Shown here one piece after another: positions 21,255-32,487 of a DNA stretch of 64,000 nucleotides (the first letter of the stretch is position 1; each line of letters begins with the position of its first letter). Both the position numbers and the translations under genes were made by a program. This stretch comes from Macrothele yani (lineage: Eukaryota > Arthropoda > Arachnida > Araneae > Macrothelidae). Under the pieces are notes generated by a model that saw nothing but the letters and a program-made list of their open reading frames with translations, had not been told where the DNA came from and made no database searches. The stretch covers positions 15,921,515 through 15,985,514 of the forward strand of contig CM077007.1 of assembly GCA_039090855.1 (NCBI GenBank). Reading direction: 5' to 3'.

Positions 21255-22326
21255 CCAGCAGAGCACAACGTCGGACATCCGAAATCCATCATTTATTCCG
21301 TAGCTGACAGTTAATGCTGTTAAACACGCTCCGCAACAAAATGTCCAACACCCTTGAGTGTGAAAACCAAGTGACAGAGTGATGGATCACCTCAAAGCAC
21401 TGAACGCCTGACGAAGGTTTAGGCGAATTTCAACCTTAGTATTTTGAACCGAGACTGTAAGGGTATGCCATCAAAAATTCGTTTCGACGTGGATTCAGCA
21501 CTACTATGTGATCGCATTGCTCCTGCTCCATTCTGACCTTGACGCGAATTTAATAATTTAATCGAATAATAAAGCCGGCTGCATAAATCTTTTTGATAGG
21601 GATGCTCCGCGGCAAAACTCATACATAATTACCTTCGTATCAAAATGCTTGAACAGATCGATAAAAAGGATTGTTTTAACGCGTTATTCAGTGAGCTGCT
21701 GTAGGGATTTCATTTGTTTGACGTTATCCTTTCTATGGAAAACTCATTACGAAGAGCAAAGCTTGTAATGATAAAAAAACAACAAAAAAACTTTCAAAAT
21801 TAAAAAAAAAATGAACATTTTTCATTCGTTTATTTAAAAACAATGACGATTTTTTCTAGTTGAAGGCTTGCTTGGAAAGGAATTTCAAACATCAGTGATG
21901 TTACATTTAATTGAACTAGATACAGTTAGACTATTCAGACTGCGTTTTTTGTGCATTGAAGTTGTCGTGAGAAGTGTTGATTGTACGACATAGTAGTGCG
22001 TACTCAAGTCTACGAAAGTATCTGTGCTGTCAGAATAATAACTTCCATGTAAGTACGAAGTGGTTTAATGGTGAATTTGAATATGTGTGAATAATGGACC
22101 ATTATTTATTTATTAGCGTATAGCCCGTCCTAGGAGGGCTGGTTTTAAGCTTTAAATAAATATTAGCATATAGGGGATGTTTCCCGTCCTAAGAAAGTGA
22201 AATTTTTAATTGAAGCAGACTGAAAACAAATCAAATACATTTTTGATTCTGTAAGGAATCAGAAATCTATTGAAACAAGACTGAAAACAAATCAAATAGA
22301 ATTCGGATTTCTGTAAAGGAAATATA
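20651..22326. other. Intron, unassigned
   Basis: AT-rich intron with a GT microsatellite at 21223. Near 22205-22310 the string ACTGAAAACAAATCAAATA occurs twice about 66 bp apart. No coding support. Confidence 0.5.
21223..21255. repeat. (GT)n/(GC)n microsatellite
   Basis: About 14 GT units followed by CGCGCGCGC. Confidence 0.95.
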
Positions 22327-23508
22327 CACTATCTACCAACAAGTAATTGGACACCTGTGATAGCAAAGGAAAACGAAGTTTTTTCACCTTCAATAGTTGG
22401 TGGAGCCTCCACGAGCGGCGATTACAGCTGCGACCCTCCGGGGCATACTCTCAAATAGGCGTTGTACGACGGCTAGCGGTATTTTCTTCCACTCCGCTTG
22501 GAGAAGACAGGTTAGTTCCTTCACCGATTTCGGACGATGGGGCACCCTTTAAGTCGACGCTCCAACTCGTCCCAGAGGTGCTCGATAGGGTTAAGCTCCG
22601 AGGTCCACCATACCAAGCCATGGTGGACCTCGCAACATGACAGGTGACATTGTCACCCTGAAAGTAACATGGGTCCACCCCGTAAAACTGCCACAACGTA
22701 GGAAGCGCATGGCCATCCAAAATGGTGCAGTAGGTCTCGGAGTTGAGTCTACCAGGAATTGCGACCAAGGGTCCCGTGCCATACCAGGAGAAACACCCCA
22801 ATAGCGTAATTCCACCGCCGCCGAATTCACAGTTGGCACAATACATTCCGCCAGGAGGCGTTCTCCAGGCAGACGCCAAAGCCAGACCCTGTCATCCGAA
22901 CGGTACAGGGTGAACCTAATTCGTCGCTCCAGATAACCTGTTTCCACTGTTCAACGGTTAACTGTCGACGTTCTTTGCACCACGTTAGCCGAGCAGCGCT
23001 ATTGGACTTGGTGATCAAAGGCTTGTGGGCGGCAGCACGTCCATGATAACCGAGCAGATGGGCTTTCTTACGGTTGGCATTCATCGAAAGAACACTCCCG
23101 GATGCCTGTTAAAACTCCTCGCGGATGTGGCCCATCGATTTGGTGCGGTTCTTCCGAATATCTCTGGCCAGCACCCGTCGGTCTTTAACTCCCAGTTTTG
23201 TGGGTCTGCCGGGTCGGGGCACATTCCGACAGTCACCTCTCATCTTCCATTTGCCAATCACGTAGGCCAATGTCGATTTTAGGTACTTCAACTTGCTGGA
23301 TATGTCACGTATGGATCGGCCATTTCTGTGATACCCGACGTTTACACTTTTCTCGAAATCAGAGAGCTCCGAACTGCGTGGCATCTTGCATGCGACTGGT
23401 TGCGTTGTTGTTTCCCACACGATATTTAACGGTGGCGGCCGTGACGTGTATCAGGACCTCAGATATCGTCGATTGCAGGGGTGTCCAATTACTTGTTGGT
23501 AGATAGTG
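22327..23508 (-). mobile_element. Near-intact Tc1-like element with perfect termini
   Basis: The 1,182-bp element is flanked by TA on both sides. Its terminal inverted repeats begin CACTATCTACCAACAAGTAA and agree over at least 29 bases. The minus-strand transposase starts MPRSSELSDFEKSVNVGYHR (ATG near 23383), NGRSIRDISSKLKYLKSTLA, then LARDIRKNRTKSMGHIREEF, a stop, NANRKKAHLLGYHGRAAAHK, VEQWKQVIWSDELGF, then TLYRSDDRVWLWR, FGGGGITLLGCFSWYGTGPL, CYFQGDNVTCHVARS (QDN changed to GDN) and a SLTLSSTSGTSW stretch in place of SPDLNPIEHLW (frameshift). Few lesions and perfect ends suggest a young insertion, now inactive. Confidence 0.93.
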
Positions 23509-23510
23509 TA

Positions 23511-24134
23511 GTAAAAAGTTATATAGTAAGAACTCATTCATGTTAGAACTAAGAATTACAGGCTATTTATTTCCGTTTTTCAAAAGACCATGAGATAAAT
23601 AACATTCTGCGTAAAATATGTTGTTTAGCAATTGCAGATTAGAGCGTTTAGATAGACTGATATTTTGCAAAATGTGTAATATAATCAGCACTGCCCTTGG
23701 AAAGTTGTATTCCTGTAAACTTACCTTAATAATTTTTCTTTTGATCTTTCGCGTTAAATGGCTTTTTCTCCGGCACACTTGTTATTCCCTTTACGGCTTG
23801 TTTTAGACTCTCCTATTTGACGGTTAGTTTGACTCTTCATACCGAACCTTTTTCTACAAAATAATGCGACATCTGGCATTACAGACTGGAACTATGTAAA
23901 TTCTCGACAAAGTGCTATTGGGGCAATATCTGCTTCTAGATGCAATCTTGCTTACTTTGACATATCAAGATTTCAGCTTTTATTGTACGTTAGAGAGCTT
24001 AGATAGATCGATATTTTGCAAAATGTTTAGTATAATCAGCACTAAACTCGGAAAATTAATTAAATTAAAAAAGGTAAACAATAATTAAAGCGTACAAATT
24101 AATATTCGAATTGTGCTAAATTAAATTAATATAC
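23511..24134. other. Intron with a dispersed direct repeat
   Basis: A stretch of about 60 bp (GATATTTTGCAAAATGT, ATAATCAGCACT) at 23660-23720 recurs at 24010-24060 in direct orientation. No gene seen. Confidence 0.5.
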
Positions 24135-24400
24135 AAGCGCAACTTGCCGTGATACTAAGAATTTAATTCGAATTTTGTAGATCGGAGAAATTGAACTCGA
24201 GTCATTGATAATCCAAAGTTTTTAAATTAGCACGCGATCACCTTGACATCTCGATGTGATCGTATGCAAACTCAACTTGCTGCGATATTAAGAATTCAAT
24301 CTGAATTTTGCAGATCGGAAAAACAGAACTCGAGTCATTGATAATCCAATGTTTTTAAATTAGAACGCGATGACCTTGATATCTAAAAGTGATAGCGGGC
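24135..24400 (+). repeat. Tandem duplication, about 127-bp unit
   Basis: Two diverged copies share CAACTTGC, AAGAATT, CAGATCGGA, ACTCGAGTCATTGATAATCC and TTTTTAAATTAG. The second copy begins near 24263. Confidence 0.75.
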
Positions 24401-24739
24401 TATTATATAGGAAGGTAATCATTTTGACATCGCGAGAGCACACACGAATTTATCAATAAGTGATGGCGCAACAGTGCAGACGTTGGTGTGTCGTCAAGCG
24501 TTCCAGAGAGACAGACGGATCTGGGTGTTTATATTATTAATATCGAAGATCCATACGAGATAATAAGAGGTCCATCAGTTATTTCGTGCGCCAGGGCTAT
24601 GTCACCATATACCCAGCTTATATTTGTTTCGATATTCCCCTCGAGTAAGACACTACTAGAAGGGAATATCGTTAACAAGAAAAGATATATCTTGTCTGCA
24701 ATGATGTTTAAGTAGGTGATAGACATCATAGTTTCCTGC
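24401..24739. other. Unassigned, with a 10-bp-stem hairpin
   Basis: CGATATTCCC (24631-24640) is complementary to GGGAATATCG (24662-24671), a hairpin with about 21 bases between. No gene or element recognised. Confidence 0.45.
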
Positions 24740-25092
24740 ACACTAATGATTGAACCCAGGGTTTCTCAGCATATCATTGCCCAATGCATTACAGTTCCTC
24801 CACCGGCTTGTTTTCATTAGTCCCACGGTACATTATTATGCCAAGAGTTCCGCAGGTAAATGACGCACACGTACCCTGCCGCCCACATGGTGCAACCGGA
24901 AACGAGATTCATGGGACTAGATTACCTTCTTCCAATCACTCAAATTTTGATGCTCACGTGCCTATTGAAGGTGCGTTTGGTTGTGAAACGAGGTTAGCAT
25001 GGGCACTCGGAGCGGCATGCGGCAAGGCATTGGCCATATTAAAAAATGTGACTTTTGAATTTAGACCTCGTGGGCCAGTTGTTAAAAGGTAA
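24740..25092 (-). mobile_element. Tc1-like fragment
   Basis: The sequence (ACCCAGGGTTTCTCAGCATA, CCTCCACCGGCTTGTTTTCA, GATGCTCACGTGCCTATTGA) is the complement of a Tc1 transposase middle region and resembles, as I recall, a Tc1 family common in fish genomes. In translation it is frameshifted. Neither terminus is seen. Confidence 0.55.
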
Positions 25093-25379
25093 CCTTTCAT
25101 ATGATCTATCTGTTCCATTGAACTCCCAAATTCTGTTTTTTATTTTATTAATTTTTTTTTGAGTCACTCAAGTTCTGCGTTTTACTGAGATTTTTAGCTG
25201 TCGTTTAGTAGTCTTACGCTCTTGCGTAAGAAAGTCCCTCCAGCCAACAATGGACTAACGATATATCTACTACATGTATAGCACTAACATATAAACTGAA
25301 AAAGTTTAGAGGAAACTCCTTTTTAAATGGAGTCTGCTTATACGCACCAATCTTTGTGAAATGCAATTGTTCAGAACAG
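25093..25379. other. Unassigned intron
   Basis: AT-rich. No feature seen. Confidence 0.4.
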
Positions 25380-27531
25380 CGGCTTCGTAGTTACAAATGA
25401 ATTATCAACCATTTTCAATCCACTGCTAGATGAAGGTCTGCTCAATTCTCCTCCACAATGCTCTGGCAGGAGCAGTTCTTCCAAATTTCATCCACTCGCC
25501 ACTTAGGTGGTCTTTTTCTAAATCTTTTTGTATTTCTTGGCATCCAGTCCAGTATTTCAGTTCTCTTAATCAGTCTAAACTACTATTTACGTAAGAATTC
25601 CGTCCATAGAGAAGGTTCTGACTCGACTAGCTAGGTCTGGACAGGTTCTTGAGTCGAGTGACAGAAACCGGAACGTAAACGCAGGACTTAGTGCTTCCAA
25701 GATAGAACAGGTGTAGACAGAGAGAGAATGGTAGAAATAGCCACTGGTGTGTGTCTCAAAGCGACTGACATCACTGACATCGAGGTACATACCAACAAGG
25801 GTGCTGCCAGTTCTCCAACGGTGGTCAGTGTTCGTACCAATATGACCAGTTGACTGTCACTTGAAGGTCTTTACTTTGACCATGATATCATTCACTCTTA
25901 TCATTATGAGTTTTTTCTTATCTTTCTTGCTTGTCCTAAATATAAATCCTCCATGCTTCATCGAGTTGTCCGCAGTCTGTGCGTGTCTTTCTTCAGTGAA
26001 GGTCGATGTCTCTGATCCATACGTAAGAACTATAAGGATGCATTGGCTACATACATGGTCGTATCAGAATAATATAACCACCCTCTGAATCACAGTGTAC
26101 CCAGACAGGGGCTTCACAGAGTGCACGTGAAAAGGCCTACTACACTGAGATATAAGCGGTCGGTTAGGACAGATGAGCCATTGTGCGTAACGTGAGCACA
26201 ATGGGCAGAGGTAGTGATTTGACGGACGTTCAAAAAGAAATGATCATCGGTAACCGCGCCAAGGGTGGAAGCATCTCAGAAACAGCAGAAGACTTCGTGG
26301 GCTGTTTGCGAGGTGCTGTAGTAAGTGTGTACCAAGAATGGACCGCTGGCACACCGAGTACCTCTGACGTCATAACTGTGGAGCCCCAAAGGCCATCGAT
26401 CCCAGAGGAGAGCGTCGCCTCCGTCGAATGCTAAAGGGCATTCGACGCGCAACAGTGCAGCAATTGACCACAATAATGAACGCTGGGCACCCAGGTACGT
26501 GTCTCCGATAACAGTAGAGAGAACCTTGCTACGCATGGGTTTGCAGAGTCGACGCTGCAGTAAGGCGCTCATGTTAACCTCCGTCATTGGACAGTGGAAG
26601 AGTGGGAAACGGTTGCCATCTCCGACGAATCGAGGTTTTTACTCCACAGAAGTGACGGGCGTTGGCGGATATGGCATCAGACACACGAGAACTAACACAA
26701 GAACACGCTTGTTGGTCAAGAAAAGGCCGGTAGTGACAATCTGCGTGCCTGGAAGATGTTTTTCTGGTATGACCTGGGACCGCTGGTACCAATGGATGGG
26801 ACACTGAACGTCAATGGCTGCCTGTCCATTCTCGCTGACCACACACATCCCTACATATTGAACGTTTACCCTGGTGGCGATGGTGTTTACAAACAGAACA
26901 ATGCGCCGCGCCGCGCCATGCCGCAAAGGGGATGTGTGACTGGCTCCAGGAACACAGCAGCGATGTTTCCGTTCTCTCTTGGCCGACCTCAATCCCATAG
27001 AGCACTTGTGGGACTATTTTGATCGACAGGTTGGCCGACGTGCCTACCCACAAGCACGTCATCTCCGGGACCTCCGTGCTCTGCTGCAGTCCGAATGGTC
27101 ACGTGTGCCTCGGGCAACCTTCCAGGGCCTCACTGCGTTCATGACACGCCGTCTCGCCGCTGTCATCTGGGCCAAGGATGGTTATTCCAATTATTAGGTA
27201 GGTGACATATTATTCTAATACGACTGTGATCTTTTCTTTTAAAGACTTGGTAAATTACTCCTGAAAATTGTGCTCTTTCTTCGAAATGCAGCCCAGGCAA
27301 ATTTTATACCCTTATTAGTTGCTTATTCAATGTGGCCCTCGTTTGCAATCTGTTACCCAAGGTAGACGTAGGCTTCAGCTACTTCTAAATCTGTCCTGTT
27401 CATCTCTGAATCTTTAGTTGTTACAAAAATATTGTTCAACAATTTTGTTTTCGTTAATACTCTTGTTGGCAGGCTCCAGGATTGTTCTCTGCATCTCTTG
27501 GGGCGTGCTTGCAGAAATTACTGTCATCAGT
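25380..27531 (-). mobile_element. LINE (RTE/CR1-like) RT 3' part, interrupted by Tc1
   Basis: The minus strand from 27560 to 27240 gives LLMTVISASTPQEMQRTILE, SINENK, an YVYLGQ-like stretch (SLRLPWVTDCKRGPH in the broken frame), and an FRRKS/F block. After the Tc1 it continues at 26050 with MHPYSSYVWIRDIDLH / LTYGSETSTFTEERH, and then MIRVNDIMVKV and STGHIGTNTDHRWR (for TGHVARRTDNRW). The tail near 25440-25380 is the complement of CCTTCATC(T)AGCAGTGGATTG. This order is that of the C-terminal half of an RTE/CR1-type reverse transcriptase. Many stops; dead. The Tc1 at 26054-27228 divides it. Confidence 0.65.
26054..27228 (+). mobile_element. Tc1-like element nested in a LINE
   Basis: The termini CATGGTCGTATCAGAATAAT (left) and CACAGTCGTATTAGAATAAT (right, minus) lie next to TA (26052) and AT (27229). 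The plus strand reads MGRGSDLTDVQKEMIIGNRA (ATG at 26201-26203), KGGSISETAEDFVGCLRGAV, VSPITVERTLLRMGLQSRR, then a damaged first Asp region, FFWYDLGPLVPMDGTLN, KQNNAPRRA, then DLNPIEHLWDYFDRQVGRR and ATFQGLTAFMTRRLAAVIWA to a stop at 27195. The C-terminal third is almost undamaged. It is related to the minus copy at 13765-14863. Confidence 0.88.
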
Positions 27532-27543
27532 AAAATGAAGGTG

Positions 27544-28161
27544 ATACAATGTAATCATAGGCACTGATGTACAGTATTTGTACTGTTGTCCATGTCGCCA
27601 CACTTTGAGAAAACTTGAAAATTACATTGCTCTGGAGCGGGAATCGAACCCGCACCTCCCGATTACCCGGTCAAGCATTCTATCCGTAACACCACCCAGG
27701 ACAAGGAAGTTCCAGGCAACTGAAGCAAATCAGATATAACTTAGAAATTTGAGAACTTTTCAGATTTGAGCTAGTTGGAGCAATTATAAGCTTCGTAGCA
27801 TCCCAGCGACCTTTTCTCACATCCCGAGTCGAATGCATTCTATGAAGCACTGGAACTTAAAAGACCTACATCCGACCCGGGTTGTGAGAAAAGGTCGTTG
27901 GGACGCTACGATGAAGCTCATAGTTGCTTCGACTAGGGCAAATCTGAAATGTTCTCAGATTTCTAAGTTACATTCAGTTGCTTGTAACTTTCTTGTCCTG
28001 GGTGGTGTAAAGGATAGCATGCTCGAGCGGTAATCGGGAGCTGCGGGTTCGATTCCCGCTTCAAGGCAATGTAATTTTCAAGTTTTCTGAAAGTGTGGTG
28101 ACATGGACAACAGTGAAAATACGTTATTTCTTCGGGGAAATCCGTTCCTCATTTATGAATG
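27544..28161. mobile_element. Palindromic element with two divergent tRNA-like heads, 12-bp TSD
   Basis: This 618-bp insertion lies between perfect direct repeats AAAATGAAGGTG (27532-27543 and 28162-28173). The left arm carries a minus-strand tRNA-like head (about 27630-27705) and the right arm the plus-strand head (about 27998-28068; B box GGGTTCGATTCCCGC). The inner linkers pair too (CGTAGCATCCCAGCGACCTT / GGTCGTTGGGACGCTACG). The arms run out near 27590 and 28105; the right side adds a non-palindromic tail ending CCTCATTTATGAATG, much like the tail of 4469-5284. The shared layout and left start ATACAA place both in one family. It was inserted at the edge of the LINE fragment. Confidence 0.82.
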
Positions 28162-28173
28162 AAAATGAAGGTG

Positions 28174-28493
28174 GTTAAACAATCTCCATTATTTTTCTTT
28201 TCTTTTCTTTCGCGAAGCTAAATCCAAGTTCAGATTCTTCATTTATTCTGTCCATCGCCATCTTTCGGAACCTAAAGAGTTGTTTCTATGGTAGAGTGAG
28301 TAAGGACAATAGCTATATCAAAATTCCTAACTACGTTTTAAGAAAAAAATTAAATATGCTTGCACTTTATTGGTAAAGCAATCGGAGACAGTAAATAATG
28401 GAAAAGCATGAAAGGAAAATTCATATAAAATAAGAAGCTGCAATTCTAAATTATTAATCATTGAAATTTGGGGGTTGGATTTCATGAGGAGCC

Positions 28494-28524
<31 letters not shown>

Positions 28525-28544
28525 GCAGCTTCTATCACTTGCAC
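28174..28544. other. Intron, unassigned, T-run
   Basis: AT-rich, with TTTTC repeats near 28195 and a T26-27 run at about 28498-28524. No gene seen. Confidence 0.5.
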
Positions 28545-28556
28545 GAAGGCAGTCGG

Positions 28557-28785
28557 GGCCGCCCCGGTGGCGCAGTGGTCTAAGGCGCTGGCCTCTGATC
28601 ATTCGTCCGTAAGGGGTCCGGGTTCGAATCCCGGTCAGGCATGGATGTTGTGTTTGTCTTACGGCACTGGCCCTCTCCCCTCCTTGGAACCAGTGACCCT
28701 AAATTAGGGACGGGCGACTGCTTATAGCCCATTGAGTTGCTCACGGTGGTCGTTAAACCTCCAACCAAAAAAAAAAAAAAAAAAA
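28557..28785 (+). repeat. SINE-A copy with 12-bp TSD
   Basis: GGCCGCCCCGGTGGCGCAGT starts the tRNA-like head; B box is GGGTTCGAATCCC; the body is as at 18619, and the A tail is about 19 long. Direct repeats GAAGGCAGTCGG at 28545-28556 and 28786-28797 match over 12 of 12 bases. This is the best-preserved family member in the window. Confidence 0.93.
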
Positions 28786-28797
28786 GAAGGCAGTCGG

Positions 28798-29411
28798 CTA
28801 ACGCACAAACGGAATTACACGCGAGTATAAGAGGTAACTATAAAGGTGAGCGTCTTCCGTTTTTGTGCTCGCAAAAATCTGGCAGGAGATAAACGCATTA
28901 GCACAGTTCCAAAATGATTACAAATTTGAATATTAGTTGATTAAATTTGCACTTCAAATCCATCCAGCTGCTCACGAAATATCCTCGCAAAGGATTTTTT
29001 TATCTTAGTAGCAAAGTTTTGCAACCCACGTGGGAACCTGTAAGAATGGTAGTTAACATCTTTCGCAGCAAATTTCTCGACGTGTTCCGCAGGAAACCAG
29101 ATTTTATCGAAAGTTCTGGCTTCTTCCGTTAGTCAGACTGATGCGAGAACTTGGGACCAGGAACTTCGCCATAACAATAACAGAGGAATTAGCTGGAACT
29201 GTTGATGCCATAAGACATCAAAAGCTTTATATTTCGCTAGGGTCCGCATCATTTGATATCACGAACGTTTCGTAATATCGCAGATCGCCATCTGTTCCCA
29301 TTAGATTACGTAATCTCGAGCAGGGCCTGGGCTGAGAGCCTCGGATAATGGGAGCCAATTCATGAGATTAAGGAGGTGGAGGAGAAACGAGGCGTGAGAA
29401 AGAGGACCTAC
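28798..29411. other. Intron, unassigned
   Basis: AT-rich intron downstream (on minus) of the Met-turn exon. No family recognised. Confidence 0.5.
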
Positions 29412-29589
29412 CTGTGAAGCATCCCTTGAGACTCCTTGCTTTCGTGTTGAGTACGGCGTTGATGCTACGCAAACTGCATGGAGAGAATTTGTTGTTGTTC
29501 CTCTTGTCTCCCGAGGTGGCTCGGGCAAACATAATGTAGTTACCATTGTCGCCACCAGGAGTGCAAACCATATCTTCTTCCGGATCGTG
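29412..29589 (-). CDS. ADAM10: ADAM10 exon: third zinc His and Met-turn
   Basis: The exon is 178 bp, 59 codons plus one base. It begins [13 protein letters not shown] right after a CTGTAG acceptor, and the first His completes the zinc motif of the previous exon. [13 protein letters not shown] contains the Met-turn methionine under the active site. [13 protein letters not shown] follows, as in ADAM10 of other animals. The donor is G|GTAGGT from 29411, leaving phase 1. It lies between a SINE-A copy on the right and a SINE/tandem-repeat tangle that starts about 130 bp beyond a CA microsatellite. Splice sites and reading frame are intact. Confidence 0.92.
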
Positions 29590-29723
29590 CTACAGATAAA
29601 TTGGGGAAATGAGGAAATTTGTTAAGGAGACATACCTGGAGGATTACTACAGATTTACGACAACAATAAGGAGATATATATCGGAAACAGGAGAAGAAAG
29701 GAACATGCTCAACAAGCTCAAAG

Positions 29724-29725
<2 letters not shown>

Positions 29726-29756
<31 letters not shown>
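29726..29756. repeat. (CA)n microsatellite
   Basis: About 15 CA units, 137 bp from the acceptor of the ADAM10 Met-turn exon. Confidence 0.95.
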
Positions 29757-29757
<1 letters not shown>

Positions 29758-29861
29758 CGTCTCTTGAGTTTCTCGACATGAGTACTTTGTGGCACTTGAA
29801 GAGTAATTTGGCATGAAGTTAAACAAAATATACACTGAGTGGCTACGTTATTTATTATATT

Positions 29862-30118
29862 TTGAGGTTTAACCACCATTGTGAGCATCTAAGGCTAGAG
29901 TAGCCGCCCCGGTGGCGCAGCAGTACTTTATATGTTAGCTTCTGACCATTCGTCCAAGATAGGTCCGAGTTCGAATCCCGGTGAAGCATGGATATTGTGT
30001 TTGTCTTACGGTACTGGTTGTCTCCCTTCCCTGGAACCAGTGACCGTAAATTAGGGACAGGCGACTGCTTGTAGCACAAATAGCCCAATCAGTTGCTCTC
30101 GTTAAACCTCCAATCAAC

Positions 30119-30152
<34 letters not shown>

Positions 30153-30290
30153 CAAGGTTAGAGTTAGTCGCCCGCCCCTAATTTGGGACCACTGGTTTCA
30201 GGTAAGGGGAAGAGCCAGACAGGTAGGAAAAACACACCACTCATGTTTCATTAGGGTTAACCTCTGGACAATTAGCCAGACACCCACGCC
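29862..30290 (-). repeat. Older SINE-A copy, split by a younger one
   Basis: The minus-strand SINE-A tail (AGGTTTAACCACCATTGTGA) is at 29865-29884 and its body (AGTCGCCCGCCCCTAATTTG) is at 30165-30184, with the plus-strand SINE-A 29902-30153 between them. The head region runs into the tandem array beginning near 30245. Confidence 0.75.
29902..30153 (+). repeat. SINE-A copy nested in SINE-A
   Basis: The tRNA-like head CGCCCCGGTGGCGCAGCAGT has B box GAGTTCGAATCCC. The body is as in other copies, and the tail is an AAT repeat (30118-30150) instead of pure A. The flanks AAGGCTAGAGT (29891-29901) and AAGGTTAGAGT (30154-30164) form a TSD with one mismatch. Confidence 0.85.
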
Positions 30291-30725
30291 TTTGACCACT
30301 TGGAATGCAGGTTACTTCATTCGACACACTCTCATGTCTATGGAAAGAAACATTTATACGAACCTGGGTCCAGCTAGGGGGATTAGCCAGAAGCCCACGG
30401 CTCTGAAGACTCGGCATTCGGGATACATTATCAGACACTCTTTCGTATATATGGCGAGCAGTACTTATACTGACCTGGGTCGAACCCAGATGATTAGACA
30501 GAAGCCCGCACCTCCGACCATTTAACCTTCAGGTAATTTAATTAGACACACTCTCACATCTATGTAGAGGGACACTTATAGTCTGTGTAACATCTCAAAT
30601 TTAAAACAGATCTCCGCGCCTCTGACCATTCGGCTTGAAGGTTACTTTGGCAGACACATTCTCATACACTGCATATGTAGAGGAATAATTATGGTCAATG
30701 TATTATAACATATCAAAGTTAACAG
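30245..30725 (+). repeat. SINE-derived tandem repeat, about 118-bp unit
   Basis: About four diverged units each hold ATTAGCCAGAAGCCCACG-like sequence, CTCTGACCATTCGG, a GGTTACTT block, AGACACACTCTCATAT, and ATTTATAC-GACCTGGGT. The first part is the complement of the SINE-A anticodon/variable region (compare ATAGTCAGAAGCCAGTGC at 852-869), so part of an old SINE head has been tandemly multiplied. Divergence between units is high, so the array is old. Confidence 0.65.
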
Positions 30726-31689
30726 CTGAGTCCAACACATAACCTACTTAAAATACTAAAATATTGTATGAGTTATTTATTATATTCCAAGGAAATGGGA
30801 TTACAAAATTTTCATACCGATTTATTAACCAGAATGGTATGTCCCCTGACCTACGAGGTGAGGGTGGGTCGTGAGGACCAACGTTCGTTTTTACATGGAC
30901 CGAATTCATGCAGTTATTTAGCTAATCGTGTTCCTCTAAGTTTAGTAAAATCCAGAACACGATTCGGGTCTAGTAAATTCAAGCTCTAGTACCCTTGAAA
31001 ATTGAAAAATAAACAACGATAAATTTGAATGTCTCATACGATTTCCCTCAGGTGTGAAATTCCTTGAGCTCAGTTTCTACTTATACCTTTTATCTTAATA
31101 ATTACATTCTTTCTCTCTCTTTATTTAAAATAAAATATTCAATATCTCTATAAAGAATATACAAATTTCGATACATTTCGTGAAACCATTTTTTCTTTAA
31201 TTGAAATAAAAAAACCTAAATGACTGTGGTCAAAGTACTTGCTTGCGTGCTAAACAACCATCAAGCATATGTTATCGTAAAAGGAAGTAATCCTGAACAA
31301 CATTGAATAATTTCTCGTCCTTTTATTCAAATTTAAAATTCCAATCTCTCAACTGACGCACCAGCTCCGAGCTTCACGATTTCCGCGAGTCACAATTTGT
31401 TAAGTAACTAGCGTTAAATTTTCTTTGATTTCCCTAAGTATCGTGGATATTCACATGTTCAGACCATGAAAATCTAAGTTCCAGATTAATCAGACTGAGG
31501 AAAGGGTTCTCATAGACGCAAGCCGTAAATGATGTTTTTTGAGACGTGTCGGTACGTTCAGGTACCCTGACGGCATGTCATATCATATTCTTCTATTCGA
31601 ATAGCGTTTCTCTAGTAAACACACACACACGCACGCACGCACGCACACGCAATTTGAAAATACCCGGACACCCATTTTCAGTAATGATT
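30726..31689. other. Intron, unassigned
   Basis: AT-rich. A CA/GCAC microsatellite lies at 31619-31650. No coding support. Confidence 0.5.
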
Positions 31690-32146
31690 TACTTTTCAAC
31701 ACCATGCCCAATACAGGAACAAAAAGACGCACGTGGATTGACGAACATCATATACAAGGGCGAACAGTATATTTTGCCGCACCGCTGGCTCAGTGGTCTA
31801 AGCGATGGCCTCTGATCATTCGTCCGAAAGGAGTCCGGGTTCGAATCCCGGTGAGGCATGGATATTGTGTTTGTCTTACGACACTGGCCCTCTCACCTCC
31901 TTGGAACCAGTGACCCTAAATTAGCGACGGGCGACTGCTTATAGCCCATTGAGTTGCTCACGGTGGTCGTTAAACCTTCAACCAAAAAAAAAAAACCCCA
32001 GTATATTTCGCCGTGCTGCACAGCTCAGTGACTTTCAACGTGGCACAGTCATAGGATGCCATCTTAGCAATAAGTCAGTTCGGGAAATTTCTGCCCTGTT
32101 GCAACTATCCCTATCAACTGCAAGTTGATCGGGATAACTGTATATG
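31690..32146 (+). mobile_element. Tc1-like N-terminal fragment, split by a SINE
   Basis: Joined across the SINE, the plus strand reads QYISPCCTAQ then FQRGTVIGCHLSNKSVREIS, ALLQLSLSTAS, which fits a Tc1 N-terminal helix-turn-helix. Only the start is present, and the fragment stops where the Penelope target duplication begins (32147). Confidence 0.6.
31780..31998 (+). repeat. SINE-A copy nested in Tc1, 15-bp TSD
   Basis: The head CACCGCTGGCTCAGTGGTCT has B box GGGTTCGAATCCC; the body is as in other copies, with an A13 run then CCC. Flanks CAGTATATTTTGCCG (31765-31779) and CAGTATATTTCGCCG (31999-32013) match at 14/15. Confidence 0.9.
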
Positions 32147-32487
32147 TGATCATATAATATATGTACAAAATAAGCTGTCTATACATGCGATAAAAGCAAA
32201 CCATGTCTTCAATAAGCAAATTAAAATCAATTTATTTACAAATTAAAAGCGGGTTAAAAGCAGACTAGCGCTTTCGGGGATCTCCCGTCCCCCACTACTG
32301 GTCAATGCGCCACGGGATCCAACAGAGTCAACACTTATATACTTGATAACACGACCCATCATGCACCACGTCACCAACAGACCATGATGTCACAGTATAA
32401 GCACAAATTATAAAATTTCAATTCCAAATCAATATAACATAAATATAAGAATACAAAATATTTACAAAAATGTACGGTTCCGATGTT

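Noticed and set aside
28557..28640. Functional tRNA genes (also at 3432, 4555, 5095, 14896, 15275, 18619, 31780, 48420, 51000, 52080)
   Set aside because: Each tRNA-like stretch belongs to a repeated body with tails or TSDs, and arms carry mismatches, so they are SINE or palindrome heads.
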